64,000 bases of DNA. Origin: Nitrosomonas sp. Nm34. GTDB lineage: Bacteria > Pseudomonadota > Gammaproteobacteria > Burkholderiales > Nitrosomonadaceae. The stretch is from NCBI RefSeq assembly GCF_900113925.1, contig NZ_FORD01000002.1, positions 124,001 to 188,000 on the forward strand, given 5' to 3'. The stretch's first letter is position 1, and every line of letters begins with the position of its first letter. The notes beneath the pieces were generated by a model, which did no database searches, was not told where the DNA came from, and saw nothing but the letters and a program-made list of their open reading frames with translations. Shown here in pieces: positions 46,408 through 57,000 of this stretch. The position numbers were made by a program, and so were the translations under genes.

Positions 46408-47040
46408 ATGACGAGTACTAAACACCACTCTTCATCTCAGCCGGATGAAACAGGTGCCAAGAAGTCACACTCTACTTCACATGGCGAGAAAACAACCACA
46501 CAGGAATCAGGTGCCAAAACGTCACCTTCTACTTCGCATGGTGAGAAAACAGCTCCACAGCTTACACAGCCATCTTCTCGTGAGATAAGTGCCAAGCCAC
46601 TGCCTTGTGAAGAGACGACTATAAAACCATTATCAGTTCTGCCCGGTAATGTCACTGACGTACTTGTTACACTTGGAGATTGGCTCAATAATTTAGGCAT
46701 ACATATAGGAGAGATTCCAAAAATGAAAGCTGATTTAACTGAAAATGTTTCTGCTTATACGCTTTATGTAGATATTCCTGGGGTAAACAAAAGTAACATA
46801 AAAGTTCAATTGGATAGTAGCTGTGTTGTTATTAATGTAGAAAGAAGGGAAAAGGTAGGCCAAAAAGAAGGTGAAAAAATAATTTCTTTCGAACGCTCTC
46901 AGGAACCTGTTTCACGTACATTTAAAATGGATGAGGAAATCGATGTGAATAAGGCTGAGGCAAGATATGAAGACGGCGTGCTGGAATTAACCCTGCCAAA
47001 AAAACATGTGAAAGCTATCAAGGAACTCGAAATTCAGTAA
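46408..47040 (+). CDS. Small heat-shock protein (Hsp20 family), long N-terminal arm
   Basis: A 210-residue sHsp, paralogous to 28594-29070. The alpha-crystallin domain occupies about residues 105-202 (VDIPGVNKSNIKVQLDSSCV; YEDGVLELTLPKKH). The N-terminal 80 residues are Ser/Thr/Lys-rich and include an imperfect 19-residue duplication (GAKKSHSTSHGEKTTTQES, then GAKTSPSTSHGEKTAPQL). This arm is disordered in appearance. A GAGAGGAGA ribosome site precedes the ATG. It stands alone before the pst operon. Confidence 0.92.
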   Translation: MTSTKHHSSSQPDETGAKKSHSTSHGEKTTTQESGAKTSPSTSHGEKTAPQLTQPSSREISAKPLPCEETTIKPLSVLPGNVTDVLVTLGDWLNNLGIHIGEIPKMKADLTENVSAYTLYVDIPGVNKSNIKVQLDSSCVVINVERREKVGQKEGEKIISFERSQEPVSRTFKMDEEIDVNKAEARYEDGVLELTLPKKHVKAIKELEIQ

Positions 47041-47254
47041 CTCAGGAAATTCTCCCGCCTGGAAAAAGAATGATTTTTCTTGTTTGTTTATTGATGGCAA
47101 GAGTAGGCGTACTTATGTCTGTCTGGGGAATATACGATCGTGCGTAAGTGAAGTTATCTGAGCAAATTGAAAACTTTCAGTCAGGCAATTTCATAGTTGG
47201 GAAAGCAAGTACTGGATTTCAGGATGGTGTATGCCTTGGGGCTTGCAGCTCGTA

Positions 47255-47274
47255 TGGTCATAATTATGTAACAA
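47255..47274 (+). promoter_or_regulatory. Pho-box-like site before pstS
   Basis: TGGTCATAATTATGTAACAA agrees with the recalled Pho box at about 13 of 19 positions and has half-sites 11 bases apart. TATACA and TATAGC follow 7-14 bases downstream as -10 candidates. It lies 88 bases before the pstS ATG, where the operon promoter is expected. Confidence 0.5.
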
Positions 47275-47361
47275 ACGCAGTATACAGTATAGCCTTGTCA
47301 TGAATGGGGAAGCTATTTACCCATTCTGAAACTGACCAGCGTGTTTTGCCCAGGAGAAAAA

Positions 47362-48408
47362 ATGTTTAGAAAATCATTTATTCTAGCAATTATGCTGATG
47401 GTTGCCAGTCTCGGTTCTGCTCAAGCTGCGCGTGATTATATTAATATTGTTGGTTCCTCCACGGTTTATCCCTTTGCTACAGTAGTGGCGGAAACTTTTG
47501 GTAAGACAACAGGTTTTAAAACACCGAAAATTGAATCTACAGGGACAGGCGGCGGTTTTAAGCTTTTTTGTGGTGGGGTAGGGGTGGCGCATCCTGATAT
47601 CACCAATGCTTCTCGTGCGATTAAAAAATCAGAGATCGATTTATGTCGAGCAAACGGTGTCGTTGAAGTTATTGAGGTGAAAATTGGCTATGATGGTATT
47701 GCCATCGCCAATTCCAAGAAAACCACGGCATTGCGGTTTTCACGGAAAGATTTGTTTTTAGCGCTAGCCAAGAATGTACCCGATCCCAGAGGGGGCGAAA
47801 AACTGGTTCCCAATCCCTATAAGACTTGGAAACAGGTCAATTCAAAATTACCCAATATTGCCATTGAAGTGCTGGGTCCGCCCCCAACTTCCGGTACCCG
47901 CGATGCCTTTGTTGAGCTTGCCATGGAGGCAGGATGTAAAAACTTTGACTGGATTGCTGCGATAGAAAAAAGGGATGAAAAGCAATATAAGGCAATTTGT
48001 CAAACCATCCGTGAAGATGGTGCTTATGTCGATGCGAGTGAGAACGATAACCTGATCTTGCAGAAGCTGCAGACAAATCCAAAGGCGTTAGGTATTTTCG
48101 GGTTTAACTTCCTGGATCAGAATATTGACAAGGTACAGGGTTCAATTATAGATGGTGTGGCGCCAACATTCGATACCATCGCAGATCACAGTTATTCTAT
48201 TTCTCGTCCACTTTTCTTTTATGTGAAGAAAGCGCATGTTGGCATGATTCCAGGAATCAAGGAATATTTGAACGAGTTTACCAGTGAGAAAGCTTGGGGT
48301 GATGAGGGTTATTTGTCAGACAGAGGCTTGGTTCCTTTGCCAGCCGCAGAGCGTGCTGAAGTTGCTCAGACGGTTAAGCAGCTAAAGGCAAATATAATTT
48401 GTAATTAA
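47362..48408 (+). CDS. pstS: Phosphate-binding periplasmic protein PstS
   Basis: A 348-residue ABC substrate-binding protein. The signal peptide is MFRKSFILAIMLMVASLGSA, cut after AQA. The phosphate site is visible in IVGSSTVYPFATVVAE near the mature N-terminus, GTGGGFKLFCGG, and PTSGTRDAFVEL. The ATG at 47362 with AGGAG before it is preferred; a GTG 21 bases upstream would place residues before the signal peptide. It is the first gene of pstSCAB-phoU, which imports phosphate at high affinity. Confidence 0.95.
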   Translation: MFRKSFILAIMLMVASLGSAQAARDYINIVGSSTVYPFATVVAETFGKTTGFKTPKIESTGTGGGFKLFCGGVGVAHPDITNASRAIKKSEIDLCRANGVVEVIEVKIGYDGIAIANSKKTTALRFSRKDLFLALAKNVPDPRGGEKLVPNPYKTWKQVNSKLPNIAIEVLGPPPTSGTRDAFVELAMEAGCKNFDWIAAIEKRDEKQYKAICQTIREDGAYVDASENDNLILQKLQTNPKALGIFGFNFLDQNIDKVQGSIIDGVAPTFDTIADHSYSISRPLFFYVKKAHVGMIPGIKEYLNEFTSEKAWGDEGYLSDRGLVPLPAAERAEVAQTVKQLKANIICN

Positions 48409-48465
48409 CAGATTTTAATCGGGTACAGTTGTATCTGCGCCACCTTTACTGACTTGAGATTGCAC

Positions 48466-49848
48466 ATGCATACGCTCATCCTTTTTCTTATTTTACTTGT
48501 ATTAATGGTGGCCAGTTTCTACTTTGGGCGCCGACGTGCTTTAGTGATTGCAAATGGTAATATTAGGAAGCTAAACTCACTACCCCGTTACTACGGCTAT
48601 TACACAGCGCTCTGGTGCGGTATCCCAGCACTCGTCATTTTTACTTTCTGGCAGTTTTCTGAATCAGCGATTATCACTAATCTTGTTATTGCTGGTCTTT
48701 CTGAAGAGGTTACCTCTCTTTCAGAACAGCAATTAAATCTTGTCATCAACGAAATTCGGAACATAGTAAGCGGAAACATGGTAGCTGACATGACTCGCCC
48801 AGAAATTGCCGCAGCGGCTGACCATTATCGAGATTTGCAGACTATCAGTGACATGGCATTATTTGTTGTGATGATAGCGCTCGGTCTGGCTGGGGCTGCC
48901 TATGCATTATCTTGTGTTGACCAACAACATAGGGCGCGCAATAAGGTTGAAAGTACAATACTGGTTTTTCTGATAGCCTGTTCGACCATCGCAATATTTA
49001 CTACGATGGGTATCTTATTGTCAGTTTTATTCGAGGCAATACGCTTTTTCCAGTCGGTACCTTTTACCGACTTTCTATTTGGACTGGAGTGGAGTCCTCA
49101 AACTGCTATTCGGCCTGGTCAGATTGGTGCATCGGGTGCATTTGGTGCTGTCCCTTTGTTTGTTGGCACCCTGCTGGTATCGCTCATTGCCATGGTGGTC
49201 GCTGTGCCCATCGGCCTGATGTCCGCCATTTATTTATCTGAGTATGCCTCATCACGTGTGCGTGCCCTGAGCAAACCCATGCTAGAAATTCTTGCAGGTA
49301 TTCCCACAGTCGTATATGGATTTTTTGCAGCGTTAACGGTTGCACCTTTTTTTCGAGGTTGGGGGGAATCACTGGGACTGGAGATTTCATCTGAAAGCGC
49401 CCTGGCTGCAGGTGTGGTGATGGGGATCATGATTATACCGTTTGTATCATCACTTTCTGATGATGTGATCTATGCGGTGCCCCAATCATTGCGAGATGGT
49501 GCTTATAGTCTAGGGGCGACGCAATCGGAAACTATCAGAAAGGTCGTGATACCCGCAGCGCTTCCCGGGATTGTCGCCAGTATTCTGCTGGCAGTGTCAC
49601 GTGCGATTGGTGAGACCATGATTGTGGTGATGGCCGCGGGGCTCGCCGCAAATTTGACAGCCAATCCATTAGAGTCCGTTACGACTGTAACCGTCCAAAT
49701 TGTGACGTTGCTGGTTGGCGACCAGGAGTTCGACAGTCCGAAAACATTGGCTGCATTTGCATTGGGGCTGGTGCTTTTTGTGGTCACTCTCATACTCAAT
49801 GTGATTGCATTGTATGTGGTCAAAAAATATCGGGAGCAATATGAATAA
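48466..49848 (+). CDS. pstC: Phosphate ABC transporter permease PstC
   Basis: A 460-residue inner-membrane permease. The C-terminal 290 residues are the usual PstC core, with IGLMSAIYLSEYASSRVRAL and the EAA-type loop SLRDGAYSLGATQSETIRKV. The N-terminal part is longer than in E. coli PstC (319 residues): it adds several membrane segments and a periplasmic loop with EEVTSLSEQQLNLVINEIRN. This long form is common in other Proteobacteria. The ATG at 48466 is chosen; a TTG at 48454 is in frame. Its last 8 bases overlap pstA. Confidence 0.92.
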   Translation: MHTLILFLILLVLMVASFYFGRRRALVIANGNIRKLNSLPRYYGYYTALWCGIPALVIFTFWQFSESAIITNLVIAGLSEEVTSLSEQQLNLVINEIRNIVSGNMVADMTRPEIAAAADHYRDLQTISDMALFVVMIALGLAGAAYALSCVDQQHRARNKVESTILVFLIACSTIAIFTTMGILLSVLFEAIRFFQSVPFTDFLFGLEWSPQTAIRPGQIGASGAFGAVPLFVGTLLVSLIAMVVAVPIGLMSAIYLSEYASSRVRALSKPMLEILAGIPTVVYGFFAALTVAPFFRGWGESLGLEISSESALAAGVVMGIMIIPFVSSLSDDVIYAVPQSLRDGAYSLGATQSETIRKVVIPAALPGIVASILLAVSRAIGETMIVVMAAGLAANLTANPLESVTTVTVQIVTLLVGDQEFDSPKTLAAFALGLVLFVVTLILNVIALYVVKKYREQYE

Positions 49849-51139
49849 ATCAGTCTCTTCCAGAGCAAAAACGATTGATCAGGTCAATGCAAGTCTGCCT
49901 AAACGACACTTATCTGAAAAGGTGTTTCGCAGCATTGGTCTGATATCTATCATGATGAGTCTGATGTTTCTTTTTGTGCTGTTCTACACCATTGTGTCAA
50001 AAGGCTACACTGCTTTTCAGCAAACATTTATTCAACTGGAAGTGAATTTTGACGAACGGTTGCTCGATCCGGCAGGAACACGACAGCGCGATGCGCTTTC
50101 TGCTGCCGACTATAGTAGTTTAGTCAAAGTAAGTTTGAGCAAGCAGTTCCCTGAGGTAACTAATCGTAATGGAAAGCGTCTGTTATACAGTCTCGTCAGT
50201 ACGGGTGCGGCTTATCAGCTGAGGAAGAGGGTGATGGATAATCCCGCTCTGATCGGGCAAACCCAACAAATATGGGTGCCAGCGGATGATGAAGTGGATA
50301 TGTTAATTAAAGGACATATCATGCGAGATGTACCCGAGGCAGAACGCCGTCTGCGTGATGTACAGATTTCATGGCTTGATCAGTTAGAAGCCGAAGGAAA
50401 GCTGACGCTTAAGTTTAATACGGCATTTTTTACCAACGGTGATTCACGTGAACCGGAACTCGCTGGAATATGGGGAGCATTGATGGGATCAATTTATACG
50501 CTGATCGTCACCTTGATATTATCACTTCCAGTGGGTATTGCCACAGCAGTTTATCTGGAAGAATTCGCTCCCAAAAATAAATGGATAGATTTAATCGAGG
50601 TTAATATCAATAATCTCGCTGCTGTGCCATCCATTATTTTTGGACTGCTTGGTCTGGCCGTATTCATTAATTTCATGAGCTTTCCTCGTTCAGCGCCGCT
50701 GGTTGGAGGATTGGTGCTTGCCTTCATGACCTTGCCTACGATTATCATTGCCAGCCGTGGAGCTTTAAAATCGGTACCCCTTTCCATACGTGAAGCGGCC
50801 CTTGGTGTGGGTGCATCAAAAATGCAGACAGTCTATTTTCATGTGTTGCCGCTTGCTATCCCAGGAATGCTCACCGGAGCGATCATTGGCATGGCTCGTG
50901 CATTGGGTGAGACAGCCCCCTTGTTAATGATCGGCATGGTCGCTTTTATCGTGGATATTCCATCAGACATACTTTCTCCAGCGACGGCACTGCCAGTACA
51001 AATCTTTTTATGGGCAGACAGTCCGGAACGAGCATTTGTTGAACGTACCTCGGCAGCAATTATCGTGTTACTGGGGTTTCTTTTTGTCATGAATGTGCTG
51101 GCGATCATTCTTCGCAAGAAATTCGAGCACCGCTGGTAA
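49841..51139 (+). CDS. pstA: Phosphate ABC transporter permease PstA
   Basis: A 432-residue permease with an N-terminal membrane helix (about 30-55), a large periplasmic domain (about 60-215) and the permease core with [20 protein letters not shown] and [19 protein letters not shown] (the loop that contacts PstB). E. coli PstA lacks the large periplasmic insert, but the form is frequent in species that also have a long PstC, as here. The ATG overlaps the end of pstC and follows GGGAG. Confidence 0.92.
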   Translation: MNKSVSSRAKTIDQVNASLPKRHLSEKVFRSIGLISIMMSLMFLFVLFYTIVSKGYTAFQQTFIQLEVNFDERLLDPAGTRQRDALSAADYSSLVKVSLSKQFPEVTNRNGKRLLYSLVSTGAAYQLRKRVMDNPALIGQTQQIWVPADDEVDMLIKGHIMRDVPEAERRLRDVQISWLDQLEAEGKLTLKFNTAFFTNGDSREPELAGIWGALMGSIYTLIVTLILSLPVGIATAVYLEEFAPKNKWIDLIEVNINNLAAVPSIIFGLLGLAVFINFMSFPRSAPLVGGLVLAFMTLPTIIIASRGALKSVPLSIREAALGVGASKMQTVYFHVLPLAIPGMLTGAIIGMARALGETAPLLMIGMVAFIVDIPSDILSPATALPVQIFLWADSPERAFVERTSAAIIVLLGFLFVMNVLAIILRKKFEHRW

Positions 51140-51162
51140 GCTTTTTTAGGAGAGGATTGTCG

Positions 51163-52062
51163 ATGACTGATAACGCTAAAATAGCACAACCAGGCAATCA
51201 GCTTGAACGTCGAAGAGGAGATCGAAGAAAATACGCCCGAATACACCTATCAAGAGCCACAGTTTCCCGTGATAACAGGCAAACTGTGGGAAAGGTGACT
51301 GTCGCTGACCCTCGTATACACTGCACTGATGTCAATGTTTTTTATGGCGGCAAGCATGCCCTTAGGAATGTGACAATCGATATAGGTTGCCAAGAGATTA
51401 TTGCCATGATTGGACCATCTGGTTGCGGAAAATCCACTTTTCTGCGTTGTCTGAATCGAATGAATGACACCATAGAATGTTGTCGTGTGACTGGAAGTAT
51501 CATGATGGATGGCCAGGATATCAATGACAAGTCAATTGACGTGGTGCCTTTGCGTGCCAAAATTGGAATGGTTTTCCAGAAACCTAATCCCTTTCCAAAA
51601 TCGGTATACGAAAATATTGCATTTGGACCACGCATTCATGGCCTGGCCAAAAACAAGGTCGAGCTGGATGAAATCGTGGTGACAAGTTTGAAAAGAACGG
51701 GGCTGTGGGAAGAGGTCAAAGACCGTCTTGATCAGCCAGGAACGAGCTTGTCAGGTGGGCAGCAGCAGCGTTTGTGTATCGCGCGTACAATTGCGGTTAA
51801 TCCTGAAGTCATTCTCATGGATGAGCCTTGTTCTGCGCTTGATCCTATTGCGACTGCCAAAATTGAGGAGTTGATGGATCAACTGTGTACCGATTATTCG
51901 ATCGTTATTGTAACGCACTCCATGCAACAGGCTGCGCGTGTGTCACACCGTACCGCGTATTTTCACCTCGGCGATCTCATCGAGGTCGGCACCACCGAGC
52001 AGATTTTTACCACTCCCGCGCATCAATTGACTGAAGATTATATTACTGGCCGTTTTGGTTAA
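51163..52062 (+). CDS. pstB: Phosphate ABC transporter ATPase PstB
   Basis: A 299-residue ATPase. Walker A is [19 protein letters not shown], the signature is [16 protein letters not shown], Walker B is [14 protein letters not shown], and the switch histidine is in [10 protein letters not shown]. About 40 extra N-terminal residues, basic and polar ([19 protein letters not shown]), precede the normal start of the fold. The ATG at 51163 is preceded by AGGAGAGG. It lies 23 bases after pstA in the same operon. Confidence 0.95.
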   Translation: MTDNAKIAQPGNQLERRRGDRRKYARIHLSRATVSRDNRQTVGKVTVADPRIHCTDVNVFYGGKHALRNVTIDIGCQEIIAMIGPSGCGKSTFLRCLNRMNDTIECCRVTGSIMMDGQDINDKSIDVVPLRAKIGMVFQKPNPFPKSVYENIAFGPRIHGLAKNKVELDEIVVTSLKRTGLWEEVKDRLDQPGTSLSGGQQQRLCIARTIAVNPEVILMDEPCSALDPIATAKIEELMDQLCTDYSIVIVTHSMQQAARVSHRTAYFHLGDLIEVGTTEQIFTTPAHQLTEDYITGRFG

Positions 52063-52091
52063 ATGCTTAAAGCGAATCGAGGAGAATAAAC

Positions 52092-52793
52092 ATGGCTACC
52101 CGACTTGAAGGTCATACCTTTCGACGTTTCGATGGTGAGTTGTATCGCCTTAATACTGAGATACTCCAAATGGCTGATCTTGTTTATGATCAAGTTCAAA
52201 TGGCGCTTGAATCCTTTCAGCAACAAAAGCTGGACATCATACGCGTGATCACCGAACGAGAATCACAGGTAGACGCTATGGAAAAAAGTATAGACAATAC
52301 CATTACTGAAATACTGGCAAAACGCTGTCCGGTAGCGCGCGATTTGCGGGCCATCATGGCTTTCTCAAAATTGGTTACCGACCTTGAGCGTTTGGGCGAT
52401 GAGGCTGCTAAAATAGCCCACATAGCTACCACCCTGTATAACAACGAGCATTCTAACCCAAGTAATTACCTGCTCCGCGACATCACGGGAATAGGCAAAT
52501 TTGCATGCACTTTATTAAAAGAGGCGATTGAAACTCTGGATGCGCTTGATCTGGAGAGGGCTGAAAAATTGTTAAACAGTCATGATAATCTTGACGAAGA
52601 ATTCCAGGCAGGTTTACGAAGACTTACCACATACGTGCTGGAAGATGCGCGAAACGTTGGGCACATTATCAATATTGTACTCGTCATGAAATCACTGATA
52701 CGTATTGGTGAGCACGCGCGTAATTTGGCGGAGTATGTAGTATATATGGTTAGCGGAGAGGATATTCGACATACCGAGATTGAACAGACTTGA
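52092..52793 (+). CDS. phoU: Phosphate transport regulator PhoU
   Basis: A 233-residue all-helical protein with the two PhoU three-helix repeats. The metal-binding E/DxxxD motifs are recognisable in ITERESQVDAMEKSID and KLVTDLERLGDEAAKIAH in the first half. The second half has KSLIRIGEHARNLAEYVVYM. PhoU links Pst activity to the PhoR/PhoB system and prevents toxic over-uptake. GAGGAGAA precedes the ATG, 29 bases after pstB. phoB and phoR are not in the window. Confidence 0.94.
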   Translation: MATRLEGHTFRRFDGELYRLNTEILQMADLVYDQVQMALESFQQQKLDIIRVITERESQVDAMEKSIDNTITEILAKRCPVARDLRAIMAFSKLVTDLERLGDEAAKIAHIATTLYNNEHSNPSNYLLRDITGIGKFACTLLKEAIETLDALDLERAEKLLNSHDNLDEEFQAGLRRLTTYVLEDARNVGHIINIVLVMKSLIRIGEHARNLAEYVVYMVSGEDIRHTEIEQT

Positions 52794-52992
52794 ACCAATA
52801 CTGAATCGTTTGGTCTAGAATTTTTCTCACGGTGCATTTGTTTATCTTCAGTATCGCTACGCTATTTCTGGTTTTACTAGAATAAGTGATGAATGTTCAA
52901 CTAGAGAGCCGTAATTGGCCGGTTGTTTGGAAAGGGCTAGACTCATGACATATAGAGGCATTGTTGAAATTTTCTCATTTGCCAGGTAAGAA

Positions 52993-53802
52993 ATGACTAT
53001 AACCTTGCAACTCACACCTGAGGATGTAAAGGCACTTGGTGTTGCCTATCGGCAACTGGAGCATCCCAGCATGGCCGCTCGTCTGACCCATTTTGTCGGT
53101 CTGCCCATTGAGCGCAGCCTCAAGCTGCTGCCCAAGACCTGGCACGGGAATTTACGTCAGGGCATAAGCCGTACTCTGCTGACTGCTTTGGAAAGCATTA
53201 TCAGTCCTCTTGATGATCAGCCTGGTATAGCTGCGCAAGAAAGATATCATAAGCTATTGGCGGCTACCTCAGGGGCTCTTGGGGGTTACTTTGGCTTGCC
53301 CGCTGTTATTGCCGAATTGCCCATGTCTACCATTATTACTTTGCGAGCTATTGCTGACATCGCGCGCAGCGAAGGTGAAGATGTGAGTGATTTGCATACC
53401 CGCCTCGCTTGTCTGGAAGTCCTGGCTTTGGGCGGTCGCACTGAAGAGGATAACGCCGCAGAAACCGGCTACTACGGCCTCCGCATAGCTCTGGCTCTAC
53501 ACTTGTCTAAGATTCCGGAAAAGGCCCTGGAAAAAGGCATCCTTAAGCCATCTCACCCAACTATAGTAGTACTGCTCGCTGCTATTGCCGCCCGGTTCGG
53601 GGTTGTGGTGACTGACAAGGTGGCTGCTCAGATGGTGCCTATCCTGGGCGCCCTGAGTGGGGCATTGGTGAATATTATCTTCATGCAGCATTTTCAGGAC
53701 ATTGCTCGTGCTCACTTTACGGTGCGCCGACTGGAGCGCAAATACGGCCCCGACCTGGTACGGCGCGAATACGATATTTTCAGCCGGGCAGAGCGGAAAT
53801 AA
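52993..53802 (+). CDS. EcsC-family protein
   Basis: A 269-residue protein of the EcsC group. The family's Gly-rich central stretch is visible (LLAATSGALGGYFGLPAVIA and ELPMSTIITLRAIADIARSE), followed by LACLEVLALGGRTEEDNAAE. A hydrophobic hairpin near residues 190-225 (TIVVLLAAIAARFGVVV) fits membrane association. EcsC proteins are linked to ABC transport or secretion in Firmicutes, but the Proteobacterial members lack a defined role. It stands 200 bases after phoU, with its own ribosome site (AGGTAAG), and precedes the P-ATPase. Confidence 0.85.
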   Translation: MTITLQLTPEDVKALGVAYRQLEHPSMAARLTHFVGLPIERSLKLLPKTWHGNLRQGISRTLLTALESIISPLDDQPGIAAQERYHKLLAATSGALGGYFGLPAVIAELPMSTIITLRAIADIARSEGEDVSDLHTRLACLEVLALGGRTEEDNAAETGYYGLRIALALHLSKIPEKALEKGILKPSHPTIVVLLAAIAARFGVVVTDKVAAQMVPILGALSGALVNIIFMQHFQDIARAHFTVRRLERKYGPDLVRREYDIFSRAERK

Positions 53803-53896
53803 TTAGAAAAGGCTAGGTCAAAGGATAATAGCTAGACTATAAAGCAAGCTCCTTTTGTGGATACACTAATACGCTGTAGTTGTTGTCCAACTAATA

Positions 53897-53998
53897 ATTT
53901 ATTTCTAATTCAAGGCTGATATTACCAGCTTGTGCTTACCGTATTATTGATACTGCCTGCAGCGTACCTGCGTCAGGTTTGATTTAGGAATGAAGTGA
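53897..53998 (+). repeat. Family A MITE-like repeat
   Basis: About 102 bases: ATTTATTTCTAATTCAAGGC at the left, ACCGTATTATTGATACTGCC in the core, and AGGTTTGATTTAGGAATGAA at the right. It lies 26 bases before the P-ATPase start, so it occupies the gene's promoter region. Confidence 0.7.
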
Positions 53999-54023
53999 AC
54001 TCATCTGTGCAATAAAATATTAT

Positions 54024-57000
54024 ATGATGATCAGCCATACAGAATCTAAATCTACGCCACAAGTCCCGCCTGGTTTGGGTAAACCATCCGTTAAAATTCG
54101 GATAAAACCTGTTCATACTTGCGTGCCGGGTAGAGCGCGCTATCATGTCAATATTTTACACCGTGCGAGTGCGTTGGGGCAGCAGCTGGAGCAGCAAATG
54201 GGAACGATCTCAGGCATTATGACCATTAGAGTGAATAGCTTGAGTGGATCAGTGGTGATTATTTATGGCAAAGATATCGCACTGGATAAGCTGCCTTATT
54301 TGCTACTTGAAGCCTGCAAGCAAGCCATTAAAGATGTTCACTTTACCGGATCATTCAACAAAACTGATACTAAAGCGTTAATCCATTTTAAGGCCTATTT
54401 CGATGCGCTGTGGAAACATACGCAAAACTTATTCGCTTCCACGCAAGACATCTCCGCAAGCCCAAAGGCGCCTCAAGATAATAGCGATTGGCACGTCCTT
54501 GAGGTAAACCCTATTCTTGAAAAACTTCAGGTAGAGGTGCACCAGGGGCTGAGTAAGCATGCAGTGCAGCGGGCGCTGCAACAGCATGGGTTGAATCAAT
54601 TGCCGGAGATGGCTCGGCGCTCACCGCTTAGCATGTTTCTTGGTCAGTTGTTCACGTTGCCGGTAGGGCTACTCGCAGTTTCTGCGGTAGTCTCGCTGGC
54701 AACTGGCGGAATGTTGGATGCAGGCATTATTGTAGGCGTGGTGCTGATTAACGCGAGTATCGGTTTCTTCACGGAAATGCAGGCGGAAAAAATTATTAGT
54801 TCACTGACTAAAATTACGCCACGGCATGCGCAAGTGATACGCGATGGTGCAATGCAATCGATCCCGCATGCGCATGTGACTGTGGGGGATGTGTTGGTGT
54901 TACAGCCGGGTGATTTTATTGCAGCCGATGCGCGTGTGATTAAAACCAGTCATCTTACCGTGGATGAATCAGCCTTAACCGGTGAAAGCATGCCCGTTTC
55001 GAAAAATACGTTACCCATTGCCAGGCAGGACACGCCGCTCGCTGATCGGCACAACATGGTGTATATGGGTACCATGATAACTGGCGGCAATGGCGTAGGT
55101 GTGGTTGTCGCGACTGGTGTTAACACTCAGATTGGACAGATACAAAGCCTTGTTGGCGAAGCGCATGCGCCTGAAACTCCCATGCAGCAGGAACTCGATC
55201 ACATTGGTACCCGATTGGCACTCACCAGTGGTGCGATTTGTTTGGGAGTCTTCGCACTTGGCATGTTACGCGGCTATGGTGTATTGCAAATGCTCAAGAG
55301 TTCAATTTCGCTGGCGGTAGCCGCCGTACCGGAAGGACTGCCCGCTGTGGCCACGACTACGCTTGCACTCGGTATTCGCAAGATGCGCCAATATAACGTG
55401 GCAGTGCGCCATCTTGACGCTGTGGAAACGCTCGGTTCGGTGCAAGTATTTTGTCTGGATAAAACGGGCACCTTAACTTTAAATTGTATGACGGCTGTAA
55501 CAGCTTATGTGGGCGGAAAGCACTATTTTGTGTCAGGCGAGCAATTGTTCGTGGAGGATCAACCTTTTGACGGATTTTCCGATGCTTGCTATCGCCGCTT
55601 CTTAGAGATTATCAGTTTGTGCAATGAATCAGTGCAACAAAATAGCGGGCAGCAGATTCGCATAAATGGCACGCCGACAGAAAATGCCTTGCTGGAGCTT
55701 GCCAGATGTAGTGATTTAAATATTGATGCGCTGCGGCAGCACTACCCTCACTATAAAATCAAGTATCGCGCCGAAAACCGGCCATATATGTGCACTTTTC
55801 ACCGTTTGCCGCGAAAACGGCATTTGATTGCCGTGAAAGGTAGTCCGCAGGAAGTATTAATGTTATGTGATTCTTATCAGGATCAAGTCGGGATACATCC
55901 GATAGACGATGCGTTTCGTATAGCGATGGGCAATATTAACAATCAAATGGCAGGAGATGCATTACGTGTGCTGGCTGTGGCTTACGCTGAAAGGCCAATC
56001 AGACCAATAAAAGACGAAGGTGCGCCTGTAAATTTGATATGGCTTGGTTTGGTGGGAATGGCAGATCCTTTACGCACCGGTATGCCGGATTTGATGCGCT
56101 TGTTCCATCGTGCCGGCATTCATACCGTCATGATTACCGGAGATCAATCCAGTACTGCCTATGCAATTGGCAAGCAACTGAATTTAAGTAACGGTAAGCC
56201 CCTGCAGATTCTTGATTCCACCCGCTTGGAAAAACTCGATCAAAAAATATTGAGTGGCTTGATTCACAATGTGCATGTGTTTGCCCGCGTCAGCCCAGCT
56301 AACAAACTGCAAATTGTGCAAGCCATCCAGAAGAGCGGCAAGATTGTTGCAATGACAGGGGATGGCATTAACGATGGTCCCGCGCTAAAGGCAGCTAATA
56401 TCGGGGTTGCCATGGGTGGTGCTTCTTCCGATGTAGCACGCTCAGTCTCAGATGTCGTATTGGAAGACGACAACTTGCATACCATGGTTGCTGCTGTGGA
56501 ACATGGGCGTGCTATATATAACAACATCCGCAAATCTATTCACTATCTGATATCCACCAATATGTCCGAAATCGAAGTGATGCTGGCCGGTATTGGAGTG
56601 GGAGCGGGTGAAGTATTAAGTCCGAAGCAACTTCTATGGATTAATCTTGTCACTGACATATTCCCTGGGCTTGCTTTATCCATGGAAGCGCCAGCATCAG
56701 ATTTAATGCGGCAGCCGCCACGTGATCCTCAAGAGAAAATCATCAGACGCCCGGATTTAATACGTATGGCGCGGGAGTCCACCATCATCACTACCGGATC
56801 TATGGCAGCATATGGTTATGGATTTTTACGCTACGGTATTGGTCCGCAGTCTAATACTATACTTTTCAACTCGTTGACACTCGCGCAATTGCTCCATTCG
56901 ATTACCTGCCGCTCAGAAAGCCATTCCATATTTAATCGTGGCACATTGCCGCGTAATCCCTATTTGAATTATGCTATTGCCGGGTCTGGCCTATTACAAG

